A stretch of DNA of 64,000 nucleotides from positions 124,001 to 188,000 of the forward strand of contig CAWELH010000002.1 in NCBI GenBank assembly GCA_963809925.1. Reading direction: 5' to 3'. This document shows, one piece after another, positions 47,179 through 55,854 of this stretch. The notes below the pieces were generated by a model. It was not told the origin of the DNA. It ran no database searches and saw only the letters and a program-made list of their open reading frames with translations. Made by a program: the position numbers and the translations under genes. Position 1 is the first letter of the stretch, and each line of letters starts with the position of its first letter. This DNA is from DASQZK01 sp963809925 (GTDB lineage Bacteria; Bacteroidota; Bacteroidia; Bacteroidales; GCA-2748055).

Positions 47179-49122
47179 TCAGTTAATTTGTAATTTCTGA
47201 CTACAGGTTTTTATACGCCCTCCAGAGGTTTGCATGAATCTGACCAGGTAGAACCCTGCTTTCATGCCTTTGACATCTACAGGGTATTCATTTTCACCTG
47301 CCGGAACATTTTCACGGTTTAGCCGGTGAATAAGTTTGCCGTTGATATCGAAAATTTCGATGGTAACATTTCCAGTTTCTTTCATACGGCATGCCAGGCG
47401 AACCACATCCGACGCCGGATTCGGATACACGTAAAAGCCGCGTTGATCAAGCTTCAATTCTTCGGCCTTTTGGGTGATGGTTTCTACCAGATCCTCTGGT
47501 ACGCTTACGAGATGAATGCCATACGCATAGCCCAGGTTCCCCGAATATTGTTTCTTATCCGCATTGTTCCAGTGCTCATACACTCCCAGGCTGTTTAATG
47601 GCGTACCGTCATCTTCCGGATCATAGGTAACACCGGCAGGCCATTCCGAAGGATCTGCCGACTGCAGAAGGTAATCATCGGTGCCGTCAAAGAATGGCCA
47701 TTTCTCTGTGCGTGATGCATATTCCTTCAGGATGAAATCCAGGCAGACTGCATCAACAGCCACAGGATCCTGTGAAAGAAAAAGTGAATTCGGATAATCA
47801 GTATTAAAGGGGCTCATCTTCCATTTCGCGAGGTCGCCCGACCAGTTAACCCCGGCCCATATCCCATCTACAAGATTAAGAATAGTGTTTCCACCGAGAT
47901 ATTTATGGCCGGTATAATCCACCAGATGTCTGTACTTATTATGACCCGACAGGATTGATGGCAAAGAGTAATGCATATAACTTGCCGATTGCGCGGAAAC
48001 ATCGGTTTCATTGGGCTGAATGATGGAACCCTGATGATTTTTGGCACATAGCGTCACACCTCCGGCATCATGCGATTTAAGACAGGAAAGGTTAATGAAG
48101 TACGATGCATCAACGTAATCCTGAGGTAACGGTGTGGAGAACTGTCCATCACTGAAGAACAGTTCATCGTTCGCAGACAGAACAGTCTTTTTCCGGCCAT
48201 TGATCCCAAGGTCATCAACATAATTAACATTGGGGAATTCACTGTGGCAGATATTCCAATAAACATCATGAAACCTGCGGAAAGGATCACCTACAGAGAT
48301 GTTCGATTCCTCAATACCGCAATCATCAATGAGTTGTCGAAGAAGAGACAATACAAGCTGAGGTGCGACATCCATATGATCCAGCCAGGTGGTTTTTGTC
48401 GTTGAAGATGGTCCCATGCCACCACAACAGGATGTCGTCAGGTTTAGTTTTATGAAAATTTTTTGCCCTGCCTGATATCCCATATCACCTCGTTGCCTGG
48501 ATGCATTGAAATCATGGAAAAGAACATCCCAGCTTTCACCGACCGAAGATCTACCGGCCAGACTCCTGATCCCTCTGCTTAACATGGAGTCGACCGTTGC
48601 CTGGTCGGTATTCTGGAACCAGTAATCGCCTTCCGTATTTGTCAAATTTTCATTTGTGGCTCCGGTGTCCCAGACCCATACCACCCGACCCGGAAAGATA
48701 CCTTTCGGTGTACCAACGGGGTGATTGGCTTCATAGCTAAGTGTGAGTTCCGGATTTGCCTGGGCAACCGGTCCATTGCCAACAGACATAACGGTGAAAA
48801 ACGCCGCCAGTATAGTAGCGATCCCGGTCAGGATTACCAGCGAATACCTTTTCTTTTTAAACAGCCCGTTCAATCTGCTGAAACCAAAATATGTTGCAGC
48901 AGTACCCGTAAGCCATATGATGAATGCCGACATCAGGGGGGCGGATGCGCGCATGCAGGGATAGGCAGCACGTGAGGGTTTGGGAATTACGCGGATCAGG
49001 AACCATACAGTTGCGGTGATACCCGTAATCAAAAACAGTAGCCTGAATACAACCAGATGCCGTATTGGCGCTTTTATCCTGAAATTGCGAGGCTGAGGAT
49101 CCTGTTTATGATTCATTTTCAT
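47179..49122 (-). CDS. DUF362 protein with N-terminal membrane helices and T9SS C-terminal domain
   Basis: 647 residues in three parts. Residues 1-about 120 contain three or four hydrophobic segments (HLVVFRLLFLITGITATVWFL, LMSAFIIWLTGTAATYFG, YSLVILTGIATILAAFFTV). Residues about 130-550 are a DUF362-like domain: GQKIFIKLNLTTSCCGG, VAPQLVLSLLRQLIDDCG, SCLKSHDAGGVTLCAKNHQG and SQDPVAVDAVCLDFI. The last 80 residues are a type A T9SS sorting domain (FYVYPNPASDVVRL... GMKAGFYLVRF). DUF362 proteins are often linked to iron-sulfur or redox contexts, but the function is unknown. T9SS cargo normally has only a cleavable signal peptide, so the membrane region at the front is odd. Confidence 0.8.
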   Translation of the reverse strand: MKMNHKQDPQPRNFRIKAPIRHLVVFRLLFLITGITATVWFLIRVIPKPSRAAYPCMRASAPLMSAFIIWLTGTAATYFGFSRLNGLFKKKRYSLVILTGIATILAAFFTVMSVGNGPVAQANPELTLSYEANHPVGTPKGIFPGRVVWVWDTGATNENLTNTEGDYWFQNTDQATVDSMLSRGIRSLAGRSSVGESWDVLFHDFNASRQRGDMGYQAGQKIFIKLNLTTSCCGGMGPSSTTKTTWLDHMDVAPQLVLSLLRQLIDDCGIEESNISVGDPFRRFHDVYWNICHSEFPNVNYVDDLGINGRKKTVLSANDELFFSDGQFSTPLPQDYVDASYFINLSCLKSHDAGGVTLCAKNHQGSIIQPNETDVSAQSASYMHYSLPSILSGHNKYRHLVDYTGHKYLGGNTILNLVDGIWAGVNWSGDLAKWKMSPFNTDYPNSLFLSQDPVAVDAVCLDFILKEYASRTEKWPFFDGTDDYLLQSADPSEWPAGVTYDPEDDGTPLNSLGVYEHWNNADKKQYSGNLGYAYGIHLVSVPEDLVETITQKAEELKLDQRGFYVYPNPASDVVRLACRMKETGNVTIEIFDINGKLIHRLNRENVPAGENEYPVDVKGMKAGFYLVRFMQTSGGRIKTCSQKLQIN

Positions 49123-49381
49123 AGCTTCAGTTTTAGATTAAGGTGGTTCGGTTTAGTATTGTAAACGTACACACAAAACACCATATCTCGTTTAGCAAAA
49201 GTGAATTATTTCTTTTTACAACCAGCTTTCGTATAATTCATGCACTCTTTTGAAAGCTATATCAGAAAATGAATTATAGTGAAGGATATAGATCAGAAAC
49301 TGAAATTCCGTAAATTAGCCATCAGCACGAACTCCTTCCGCGATGTTGATAGTATGATTTAAATCGCCTAATCATTTATAA

Positions 49382-50671
49382 ATGAAGAAGCCGTACTTTC
49401 TGATTTCTATTATCTTAATCCAGCTATTTTTCTTTCTGGTACAGGTCAAGAACCACAGCCTGTACCTAAACGATTCGAAAGAATACCTCACTGAAGCTTA
49501 CAATATTTCTCATCACGGCACCTTTTACTGCGGTCTGGCCGGTCAGGAAAAAGATCCGGCCCTGTTCACCAAACGCCCTCCCCTTTACCCTCTTTTAATT
49601 GCTCTCGCTCATCTTCTCTCATCAAATGACATGATCATCATTCTATTACAGAATATTTTATCTGTATTTAGTATTTTGCTGATGAAGAAGACTGCAGCGG
49701 AATGGGGATATCTCAAGAATAAAGATGCATGGGTATTGGCGGTCCTGATTTTTTCTCCTGCACAATTTATCTATTCGTAGTTGGTGATGTCTGAGATCCT
49801 GTTTCAATTTCTGATAATCCTGTTGGTACGTTTTTTCATCCTATTCGTTAGAAAAGGCAGATTTAGTGACCTGCTGTTCTACAATTTATTCATATTTCTG
49901 GCTGCAGTCACGAAGCCGGTAATGTACATTTTCGTCGTCCCCAATCTGGTACTGATGGCATGGCTTGGTGTGAAAAGCAGAACTTTTCGACCAGTTCTCC
50001 TGGCTCTCATCCCATCTTTTTTGGTTCTTGCCTATGCCCAGTGGAATGTTAAGAGGACCGGTAATTATAGTTTTTCAAGCATACAGACGACAAACCTGAT
50101 TAACTACAATCTGTATTTTTTTCTTATGAATCAACATGATGCAGACTATGCCAGTTATGTTATCGACAGTTTATACAACACCGTTGATCCTGGTACAGAT
50201 TATAGTCAAAGCACTACAGCACTCCAGAAAAGTGCCAGAAAGATCATGTTCGACAAGCCATTGCAGTACGGATGGTTCCATGTGAAAGGAATGCTGCGGT
50301 TTTTCCTGGATCCCGGCAGGTTCGATCTTGTGAGCTTCTTTTTTCCAAAATCATCGGAGGAGAAAGGAATATTGTATTATCTGAATGCCAATGGGATAAA
50401 AGGTGCCTGGCGATACCTTTTTTCGGGAAGCCTGGGATACCTGGGTTTATTTCTCATTCTTATCTTCATTGTGAATAGTATAAAATCGATAGGCCTTATC
50501 TTGTTTACCCTGAATAAAAGGATTGATCTCCGGATCAGAGTATTTTTAATCGCACTCCTGTTCTACCTGGCTTTTGTCACCGGTCCCCTCGGTGCTTCCC
50601 GTTTTGCCATGCCGGTGATACCTCTTGTGGTCTTTATGGCCTTTAGTGGGGTTAGGAAGTTAGGAAGTTAG
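49382..50671 (+). pseudogene. Glycosyltransferase-39-like membrane protein interrupted by an in-frame TAG
   Basis: One continuous frame of 430 codons with a single TAG at 49778-49780. The sequence reads SPAQFIYS, stop, LVMSEILFQFLIILLVRFF, without any shift. The start has a membrane helix and an extracytoplasmic KNHSLYLNDSKEYLTEAYNI loop, then many helices with TKRPPLYPLLIALAHLL, the layout of dolichyl-phosphate mannosyltransferase-like (PMT/GT39) proteins that move sugars from lipid carriers. TAG ends other genes here (glpK at 26322-26324 and the coiled-coil gene at 53337-53339), so recoding is unlikely. The last codons (VRKLGS) are made of the TTAGGAAG tandem repeat that follows. Confidence 0.75.
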
Positions 50672-50690
50672 GGAGTTAGGAAGTTAGCGA
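50651..50690. repeat. TTAGGAAG short tandem repeat
   Basis: Four to five imperfect copies of the 8-mer TTAGGAAG (one reads TTAGGGAG) run from the last codons of the broken glycosyltransferase gene into the intergenic region. The repeat supplies that gene's final residues and stop codon. Confidence 0.8.
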
Positions 50691-50710
50691 TGTTCTATAG
50701 GTCACTCTTC

Positions 50711-50770
50711 AAATCACCAAACCGCGTCCACCGTAGCTTAAGCGAAGGCGGATCACCAAATCACCAAATA
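50711..50770. repeat. REP-like 60-base repeat, copy A
   Basis: Starts AAATCACCAAACCGCGTCC, carries an imperfect palindrome around CCGTAGCTTAAGCGAAGG and ends ATCACCAAATA. It matches copy B at 50851-50910 at 51 of 60 positions by eye, in the same orientation. The palindrome would fold as a hairpin of about nine pairs plus mismatches. Confidence 0.75.
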
Positions 50771-50791
50771 ATAAGTGATGAGGATTCTAGA

Positions 50792-50820
50792 CTTATGTGA
50801 TCTTATGTGCCTTATGTGGT
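50792..50820. repeat. TTATGTG triple direct repeat
   Basis: Three consecutive units, CTTATGTGA, TCTTATGTGC and CTTATGTGGT, lie between the two REP-like copies. The spacing of nine to ten bases could let a protein bind one face of the helix, but nothing here shows a function. Confidence 0.6.
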
Positions 50821-50850
50821 TCAAAATATCGAGTTCTTAAATTCATCCCT

Positions 50851-50910
50851 AATTCACTAAACCGCGTCCGCCGTAGCTTCAGCGTAGGCGGACCGCCAAA
50901 TCAATAAATA
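50851..50910. repeat. REP-like 60-base repeat, copy B
   Basis: Direct copy of the element at 50711-50770, with nine differences in 60. Its palindromic core is CCGCCGTAGCTTCAGCGTAGG. The two copies start exactly 140 bases apart. Confidence 0.75.
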
Positions 50911-50987
50911 AGAATTTATAATGAAGATACTTTAAAATATTTTATATCAAAGTAAGCGGCCTTAGAGGTCTGAGTTGAATTAGTTTG

Positions 50988-50995
50988 TATTTTTG
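50988..50995 (+). promoter_or_regulatory. Candidate -7 promoter element of the GH140-like gene
   Basis: TATTTTTG is a full match to the Bacteroidota -7 consensus TAnnTTTG, 29 bases before the ATG at 51025. No TTTG was found at the expected 19-21 bases upstream. Confidence 0.4.
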
Positions 50996-51024
50996 ATAAA
51001 CGATCTGAGAAAAAAAGCTTTACT

Positions 51025-52530
51025 ATGGAAGGCCAACCCAACAAAATATCACATATTGAAATACCAGAGATCAAACCGATTATTCTATACTTCTGCCTAC
51101 TGTTTTTTGCTATACTTCCAACATTCTCTCAACCCCTTAAAGTTACGGATAATGGAAGGTACCTTAAAACAAGCAGTGGGGATGCGTTTTTCTGGCTGGG
51201 CGATACAGGCTGGGAATTATTTCACCGGCTGAACCGTGATGAGGCCCGTCTGTATCTTAATAACAGAGCCGCCAAAGGCTTCAATATCATCCAGTCGGTT
51301 ATTCTCTACGAGAATGAAGCATTTCAAACACCCAATGATTATGGAGACTGGCCGCTGAGGGACAAAGATATTCTGAAACCTGATACAACGCCTGGCAACA
51401 ATCCGGATAATCCGGCAGAATACGATTACTGGGACCATGTGGAGTATATCATTCAGGAAGCAAAAAAGGATGGTTTGATCATCGGCCTGCTTCCCTGCTG
51501 GGGCGAATATGTAACACCCAGGTTTAGCGATCTCATCATAAAAACGCCGGCAGAAGGATATGAATTTGGACATTTTACAGGAAGTCGCTTTCGTACCCTG
51601 AACGATAATATTGTATGGATCCTTGGAGGCGACAGGCTTCCCGATGAAAGCGAAAACGGGGTGGAAACCTGGAGGGCCATTGCTGAAGGTATTACCGATG
51701 GCGTTAATGGTGAATATAGGTACGATGGCAAAGCGGATTACTCCACAACTTTCATGACTTATCATTGTTACGCTTCCGCTGCCAGATGGTTTAGTCATGA
51801 TCCCTGGATAGATATGTACACCTGGGGTTCCTACCATGAGAAGCACGATAATGAGCGCGCCTATGATATGGCCCATAACGACTGGATACTGCCTGACCCT
51901 CGACCCACATTGAACAGTGAGCCCGCCTATGAACTTTCGCCTGTGAACTATGATTCGGAGAATGCCGCTTACGGATGGTTTGATGATTTCGATGTCAGGC
52001 AAGTGGCTTATTGGTCGGTGTTTTCAGGGACTTGCGGACATACATACGGCTGTGGCTTAGTATGGCAGATGTATAAAATGAAAAATGCCCACCTCCCGCT
52101 TACAAAATTAAATGAAAAGGAGTGGAAAGATGCACTTGACGAGCCAGGGGCTTTCCAAATGAAATATCTCAAAGACCTAATCCTTTCCAGACCCTTTGAA
52201 AGTCGGAAACCCGACCAGGCCCTGATGGCCGGAAATGTTTATGATCCTGTTGGCCACCTTGTAGCCTGTTCAGGAAAGGATTACGCCTTGATCTATATCC
52301 CAACCGGCAAACCGGTATCTGTCCGAATGGCGGAACTCAACCCGGAAATGGTGAATATCCGTGCCTGGTGGTACAATCCGCGGAACGGGGAGGCAAGCCT
52401 TATACGGGATTTCAGGAACAACCGGGAAACGATGAACTTTGATCCTCCGGGTAATACGAGCCGGGGGAACGACTGGGTACTGGTTCTTGATAATGCCGAC
52501 GCCAGATTCAAAATACCAGGGAGAGAATAA
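51025..52530 (+). CDS. DUF4038/GH140-like glycoside hydrolase
   Basis: 501 residues. N-terminal hydrophobic segment (IILYFCLLFFAILPTFSQ, about 20-36) acts as signal peptide or anchor after a 19-residue polar lead. The DUF4038 barrel begins LKTSSGDAFFWLGDTGWELFHRL and includes IVWILGGDRLPD (acid/base Asp candidate) and LNSEPAYE (nucleophile Glu candidate), both in line with GH140 apiosidases. The C-terminal 90 residues (VACSGKDYALIYIPTGKPVSVRM, WWYNPRNGEA) form the small beta domain that follows the barrel in this family. GH140 enzymes remove apiose-linked side chains from rhamnogalacturonan II; relatives may act on other glycans. ATG at 51025. Confidence 0.85.
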   Translation: MEGQPNKISHIEIPEIKPIILYFCLLFFAILPTFSQPLKVTDNGRYLKTSSGDAFFWLGDTGWELFHRLNRDEARLYLNNRAAKGFNIIQSVILYENEAFQTPNDYGDWPLRDKDILKPDTTPGNNPDNPAEYDYWDHVEYIIQEAKKDGLIIGLLPCWGEYVTPRFSDLIIKTPAEGYEFGHFTGSRFRTLNDNIVWILGGDRLPDESENGVETWRAIAEGITDGVNGEYRYDGKADYSTTFMTYHCYASAARWFSHDPWIDMYTWGSYHEKHDNERAYDMAHNDWILPDPRPTLNSEPAYELSPVNYDSENAAYGWFDDFDVRQVAYWSVFSGTCGHTYGCGLVWQMYKMKNAHLPLTKLNEKEWKDALDEPGAFQMKYLKDLILSRPFESRKPDQALMAGNVYDPVGHLVACSGKDYALIYIPTGKPVSVRMAELNPEMVNIRAWWYNPRNGEASLIRDFRNNRETMNFDPPGNTSRGNDWVLVLDNADARFKIPGRE

Positions 52531-52697
52531 ACCTTTTTCCTTCCTGATTGTCTTATGAATTAATCACATAGAAGATCTTCCTGATATCAATGTAACATAA
52601 GTATCCTCAACCATCTTTTTGAAGGGGGGGTATTTTATCATCCTTTTCCAATATGACATTATCTGGAAAACCTTGCGTAAAAAATAAACCAAACAAT

Positions 52698-53339
52698 ATG
52701 AGACAAATTTTCTTGATGCTGACTATGATCAGCATTTTTTCCACAATAAGCCTTACCGCACAAGATCCCCCAATGGAAAATGAAAAAGCTGAAAAAAACA
52801 CCGTCCTTGAACAGTATCAGAAACGGCTGAAACGGGACTTGAAGGAGCTAAAATCATTCCAGAAAAAAGCCGACCAATTTAATAATGCCTATGATAACCG
52901 GGATGTAAATAAACTGAACAAAACAAAATCCAAACTTATCAGGGACATGAAACGTGAGATATCACAGGGAAACAACCTGAATAAGCAGTACAAAAAAGAG
53001 ATTAAGGAAAGCCGTCAGGAAATAAAAGACATCAACAAAAACAGTCGTACAGATCTTTCACAAGAGGAAAAACAAACTTCCAAACTTTCAAAAAAACTTG
53101 AACAAAGGGATATGAAAGGTGATTACAAAGCCCTTGAAAATCACAAAGACATTCTCGACAAGCAGAAGGGTATCCTGAATGCTTTTAAAAATTACGATTT
53201 CTTTTATACTGCTGATGACCATGAGAAAGAAAAGGGACGAGGATTACTCAACGACTTTTCAAAATTTATGGGCGACGATATTGATCTTATCAAATCGAAA
53301 ATTGATAAGGAAAAAAAGGCAATCAGGAAAGCTGACTAG
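52698..53339 (+). CDS. Secreted lysine-rich coiled-coil protein, unknown function
   Basis: 213 residues from the ATG at 52698. A signal peptide (MRQIFLMLTMISIFSTISLTAQ) precedes a charged helical protein dominated by K, E, D, N and Q: EQYQKRLKRDLKELKSFQKKADQF, KQYKKEIKESRQEIKDINK, SKLSKKLEQRD. Heptad-like spacing of L and I suggests one or more long coiled coils. No catalytic motif. Stop codon TAG. Upstream GTG/ATG frames (52653) add a non-signal lead and are less likely. It sits between the GH140-like and membrane glycosyltransferase-like genes, with no sign that it belongs to either. Confidence 0.7.
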   Translation: MRQIFLMLTMISIFSTISLTAQDPPMENEKAEKNTVLEQYQKRLKRDLKELKSFQKKADQFNNAYDNRDVNKLNKTKSKLIRDMKREISQGNNLNKQYKKEIKESRQEIKDINKNSRTDLSQEEKQTSKLSKKLEQRDMKGDYKALENHKDILDKQKGILNAFKNYDFFYTADDHEKEKGRGLLNDFSKFMGDDIDLIKSKIDKEKKAIRKAD

Positions 53340-53492
53340 TAAACAGTCCCTTGCACTCCCGGTAACTTCTGACAGAAAGAAAAATATACCTGCCATGGAT
53401 ATGTGCAGGTATGTAGGCTGCTATGGAAAACCCACCTCAGCGTGGGGGCAGAAAAATTTGTATTACTTTTAGACAAATTTCAATCCCGCTCC

Positions 53493-55586
53493 ATGGTACG
53501 GAAATACTCTTCGCTCATTTTTATCCTCTCCATTCTTGCCGTTTCAGTTTATTACGGCTATCCCGATATGCTTTTTAAACGCCCACAGTCGATCCATGCC
53601 TGGCGACAGGCTGATGGTGCTTCATTTGCGCTGAATTACTACCAGCAGGGTATGCATTTTTTTCAGCCTGAAGTAAATAACCTAACATCTCTTGGTGGCA
53701 CCAGCGGCAAAACTGCTCCGGGCGAAAATACCTATCTATACTATTTTGTAGCTGTACTCTACCATATTTTTGGTTACCACGAGTTTCTGTTCCGTTTGGT
53801 CTTCTCGTTGATATTTATTACCGGCCTTTTCTTTCTGTACAAATCAATCCGGTATCTATTCAATGATGCATTCTGGGCTGCATCTGTGCCCATATTGCTT
53901 TTCACGTCACCGGTAATTGTGTATTACGGGAATAATTTCCTGCCCAATACGGCTGCACTTGCCTTTGCGTTTATCGCCTGGTACTGGTTCTTCCGGTATA
54001 TAAATGAGAATCGCGACCGTTTTATGTATATTTCGATGCTTTTCTTTTTGCTTGCCGGTTGGCTAAAGATAACTGCACTGGTCAGCCTGTCTGCAATCGG
54101 TGCGATATTTATTCTGGAATGGATATTTGATATCCGCTGCCGGAAAGAACGGAAACTATTCCCCTCCCCAGTGAAATTTATTGTTTCCGTCTCGATACTG
54201 CTGATTCTGGTGGGACTCTGGGTGTATTTCACTACATGGTATAACAACGTCAACGACAGTACTTACTTTGTTCACAGGGCCTTTCCGTTCTGGACTTTTT
54301 CTGCTGATGAACTCAGAAAAGTAGTTTTTAATATCCGCCATGTCTGGTTAACAGAATATTTTCATCCTGTTGTGCTGGTCTTCCTTGGGGCTTCTGCAGT
54401 CTTTATCCTTCTTCATGTGAAAAAGATATCCCGGTTTCTGCTTTTCACCAATCTTTTTCTGCTGGCAGGAATTACGGTGTTTGTCATGATGTTCTTTTGG
54501 TTTTTCAGGGACCACGACTATTATGCAATAAATTTGTATATACTGCCTGTTTTTCTCCTCATTGCTGTACTTGATATTATGCACAAGGTATATCCGGCCT
54601 GGTTTGCATCTTCATATACAAAGGCCCTGTTTTCATTATTTCTACTTTTCAATCTATGGTATGCGAAGACCACTGTCAGAGACCGTTATGAGAGCAAGGT
54701 CAATGCGATATTTCATACTCATCATGATCTCTATACGATTACTCCCTACCTGCGATCTATTGGCATTGGCCCCAGGGATACGGTAATTTCGGTACCAGCC
54801 GGCAACCATGTAGGCTTGTATCTCATGAATGTAAAGGGGTGGACTCAGTACGTTGATACGAGGTTTGGCGAAGGTGCCAGGGTTTACTACAACCGTGACC
54901 ACAAGGGGATAGAAACCTCTATTTCTCACGGGGCCAGGTATCTGATTGTTGATGGTATCGAAAACCTTTACCTCATGCCCTACCTGGATGAATATGCTGT
55001 TCACCTGACCGGTCGGTATGGAAAAACCATGATCTTCGATTTAAAGGACAGCACCAGGAACTATACTGTACCCGATCTTATCCCGGGCGTGCACCTGAGC
55101 TGTGATGCGGAACATCTGACAGAAGACGGTAAATATTTTATTAGTACGAAAGACAGTTCGAAGTATGAATTTGGTAAGAACCAGTCAGACCGGGAATCCC
55201 GTTCTGGCGAATTCTCTGTTGCGCTTAACAGTGAACACCAGTACGGAATGACCATTTCAATGGATAGCTTGATGGCTGGTGATCAGCTGGTCGTCAGTGT
55301 CTGGCGAAAACCGGGCGGTGACAATAGTGGCAGTATCGTTATTTCCCGGGAAGAACCAGGGGGTTATTATAGCGGGAGTTATGCGGTAATTGAGGAGAAT
55401 AATGATGGCTGGGAAAAAATAGAGAAGACTCTTTTCCTCCCTGCTTCGCTTCAAAATACAAAAATAAAGATTTACCTCTATTATCCTGGGTCAGATACTG
55501 TTTATTTCGACGATCTTAGTATCAGTAGCTATCGAATTGCTACAGGTAATGCTGACAGTATAAAAATTCTGAATGAACATCACTAA
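53493..55586 (+). CDS. Polytopic GT39-like membrane protein with C-terminal jelly-roll-like domain
   Basis: 697 residues. The first 420 hold about ten to twelve membrane helices with an early extracytoplasmic loop (FKRPQSIHAWRQADGASFALNYYQQG) typical of PMT/GT39 and related lipid-linked sugar transferases. Residues about 430-560 are soluble (RSIGIGPRDTVISVPAGNHVGLYLMN). The C-terminal 130 (GEFSVALNSEHQYGMTISMDSL.. LVVSVWRKPGG.. IKIYLYYPGSDTVYFDDLSISSY) look like a carbohydrate-binding beta jelly roll. Start is taken at ATG 53493; an upstream frame to 53403 is not membrane-like. It probably modifies surface glycans or proteins. It is separate from the broken GT39-like gene at 49382. Confidence 0.72.
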   Translation: MVRKYSSLIFILSILAVSVYYGYPDMLFKRPQSIHAWRQADGASFALNYYQQGMHFFQPEVNNLTSLGGTSGKTAPGENTYLYYFVAVLYHIFGYHEFLFRLVFSLIFITGLFFLYKSIRYLFNDAFWAASVPILLFTSPVIVYYGNNFLPNTAALAFAFIAWYWFFRYINENRDRFMYISMLFFLLAGWLKITALVSLSAIGAIFILEWIFDIRCRKERKLFPSPVKFIVSVSILLILVGLWVYFTTWYNNVNDSTYFVHRAFPFWTFSADELRKVVFNIRHVWLTEYFHPVVLVFLGASAVFILLHVKKISRFLLFTNLFLLAGITVFVMMFFWFFRDHDYYAINLYILPVFLLIAVLDIMHKVYPAWFASSYTKALFSLFLLFNLWYAKTTVRDRYESKVNAIFHTHHDLYTITPYLRSIGIGPRDTVISVPAGNHVGLYLMNVKGWTQYVDTRFGEGARVYYNRDHKGIETSISHGARYLIVDGIENLYLMPYLDEYAVHLTGRYGKTMIFDLKDSTRNYTVPDLIPGVHLSCDAEHLTEDGKYFISTKDSSKYEFGKNQSDRESRSGEFSVALNSEHQYGMTISMDSLMAGDQLVVSVWRKPGGDNSGSIVISREEPGGYYSGSYAVIEENNDGWEKIEKTLFLPASLQNTKIKIYLYYPGSDTVYFDDLSISSYRIATGNADSIKILNEHH

Positions 55587-55854
55587 TAAGCGTCAGCCGG
55601 CAGATGTAACTGTCCTGCTCACGCTTTACTTCTTGATTCAACACATAAAGAACAAAAAGTAAGGTGAATTCGAAGAAAAGTTATTGTAGCCCGTTCCGGG
55701 ATTATTCGACAAACCCGGACTTTACACCTTAAAAAACAAGTAGTATATTAGCTTGCGACAAGAATTCTTGATGACGGGCCTGAATTTGCATTAATCCGGC
55801 AAATCTGGACCTCATCGTTCGCGATAATTGTTCAACGGATTAAATGAATCTGAG
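55587..55854. other. 268-base region upstream of the sulfatase gene
   Basis: No gene. A stem CCGGG (55696-55700) with CCCGG (55714-55718) could form a small hairpin with a 13-base loop. No good promoter motif was found. Confidence 0.3.

Larger units (their letters stand above)
50672..51024. other. 353-base repeat-rich intergenic region
   Basis: No gene seen. It contains the end of the 8-mer tandem repeat, two direct copies of a 60-base REP-like element, a three-unit TTATGTG repeat, and near its right end a candidate promoter for the GH140-like gene. Confidence 0.7.

Noticed and set aside
50651..50910. CRISPR array suspected from the repeats
   Set aside because: Repeat units differ in kind and length, spacing is irregular and there are no cas genes in the window.
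53430..53460. CCCAC...GTGGG hairpin before the membrane glycosyltransferase gene
   Set aside because: Five pairs only and followed by a mixed A/T stretch; not a convincing terminator or riboswitch.
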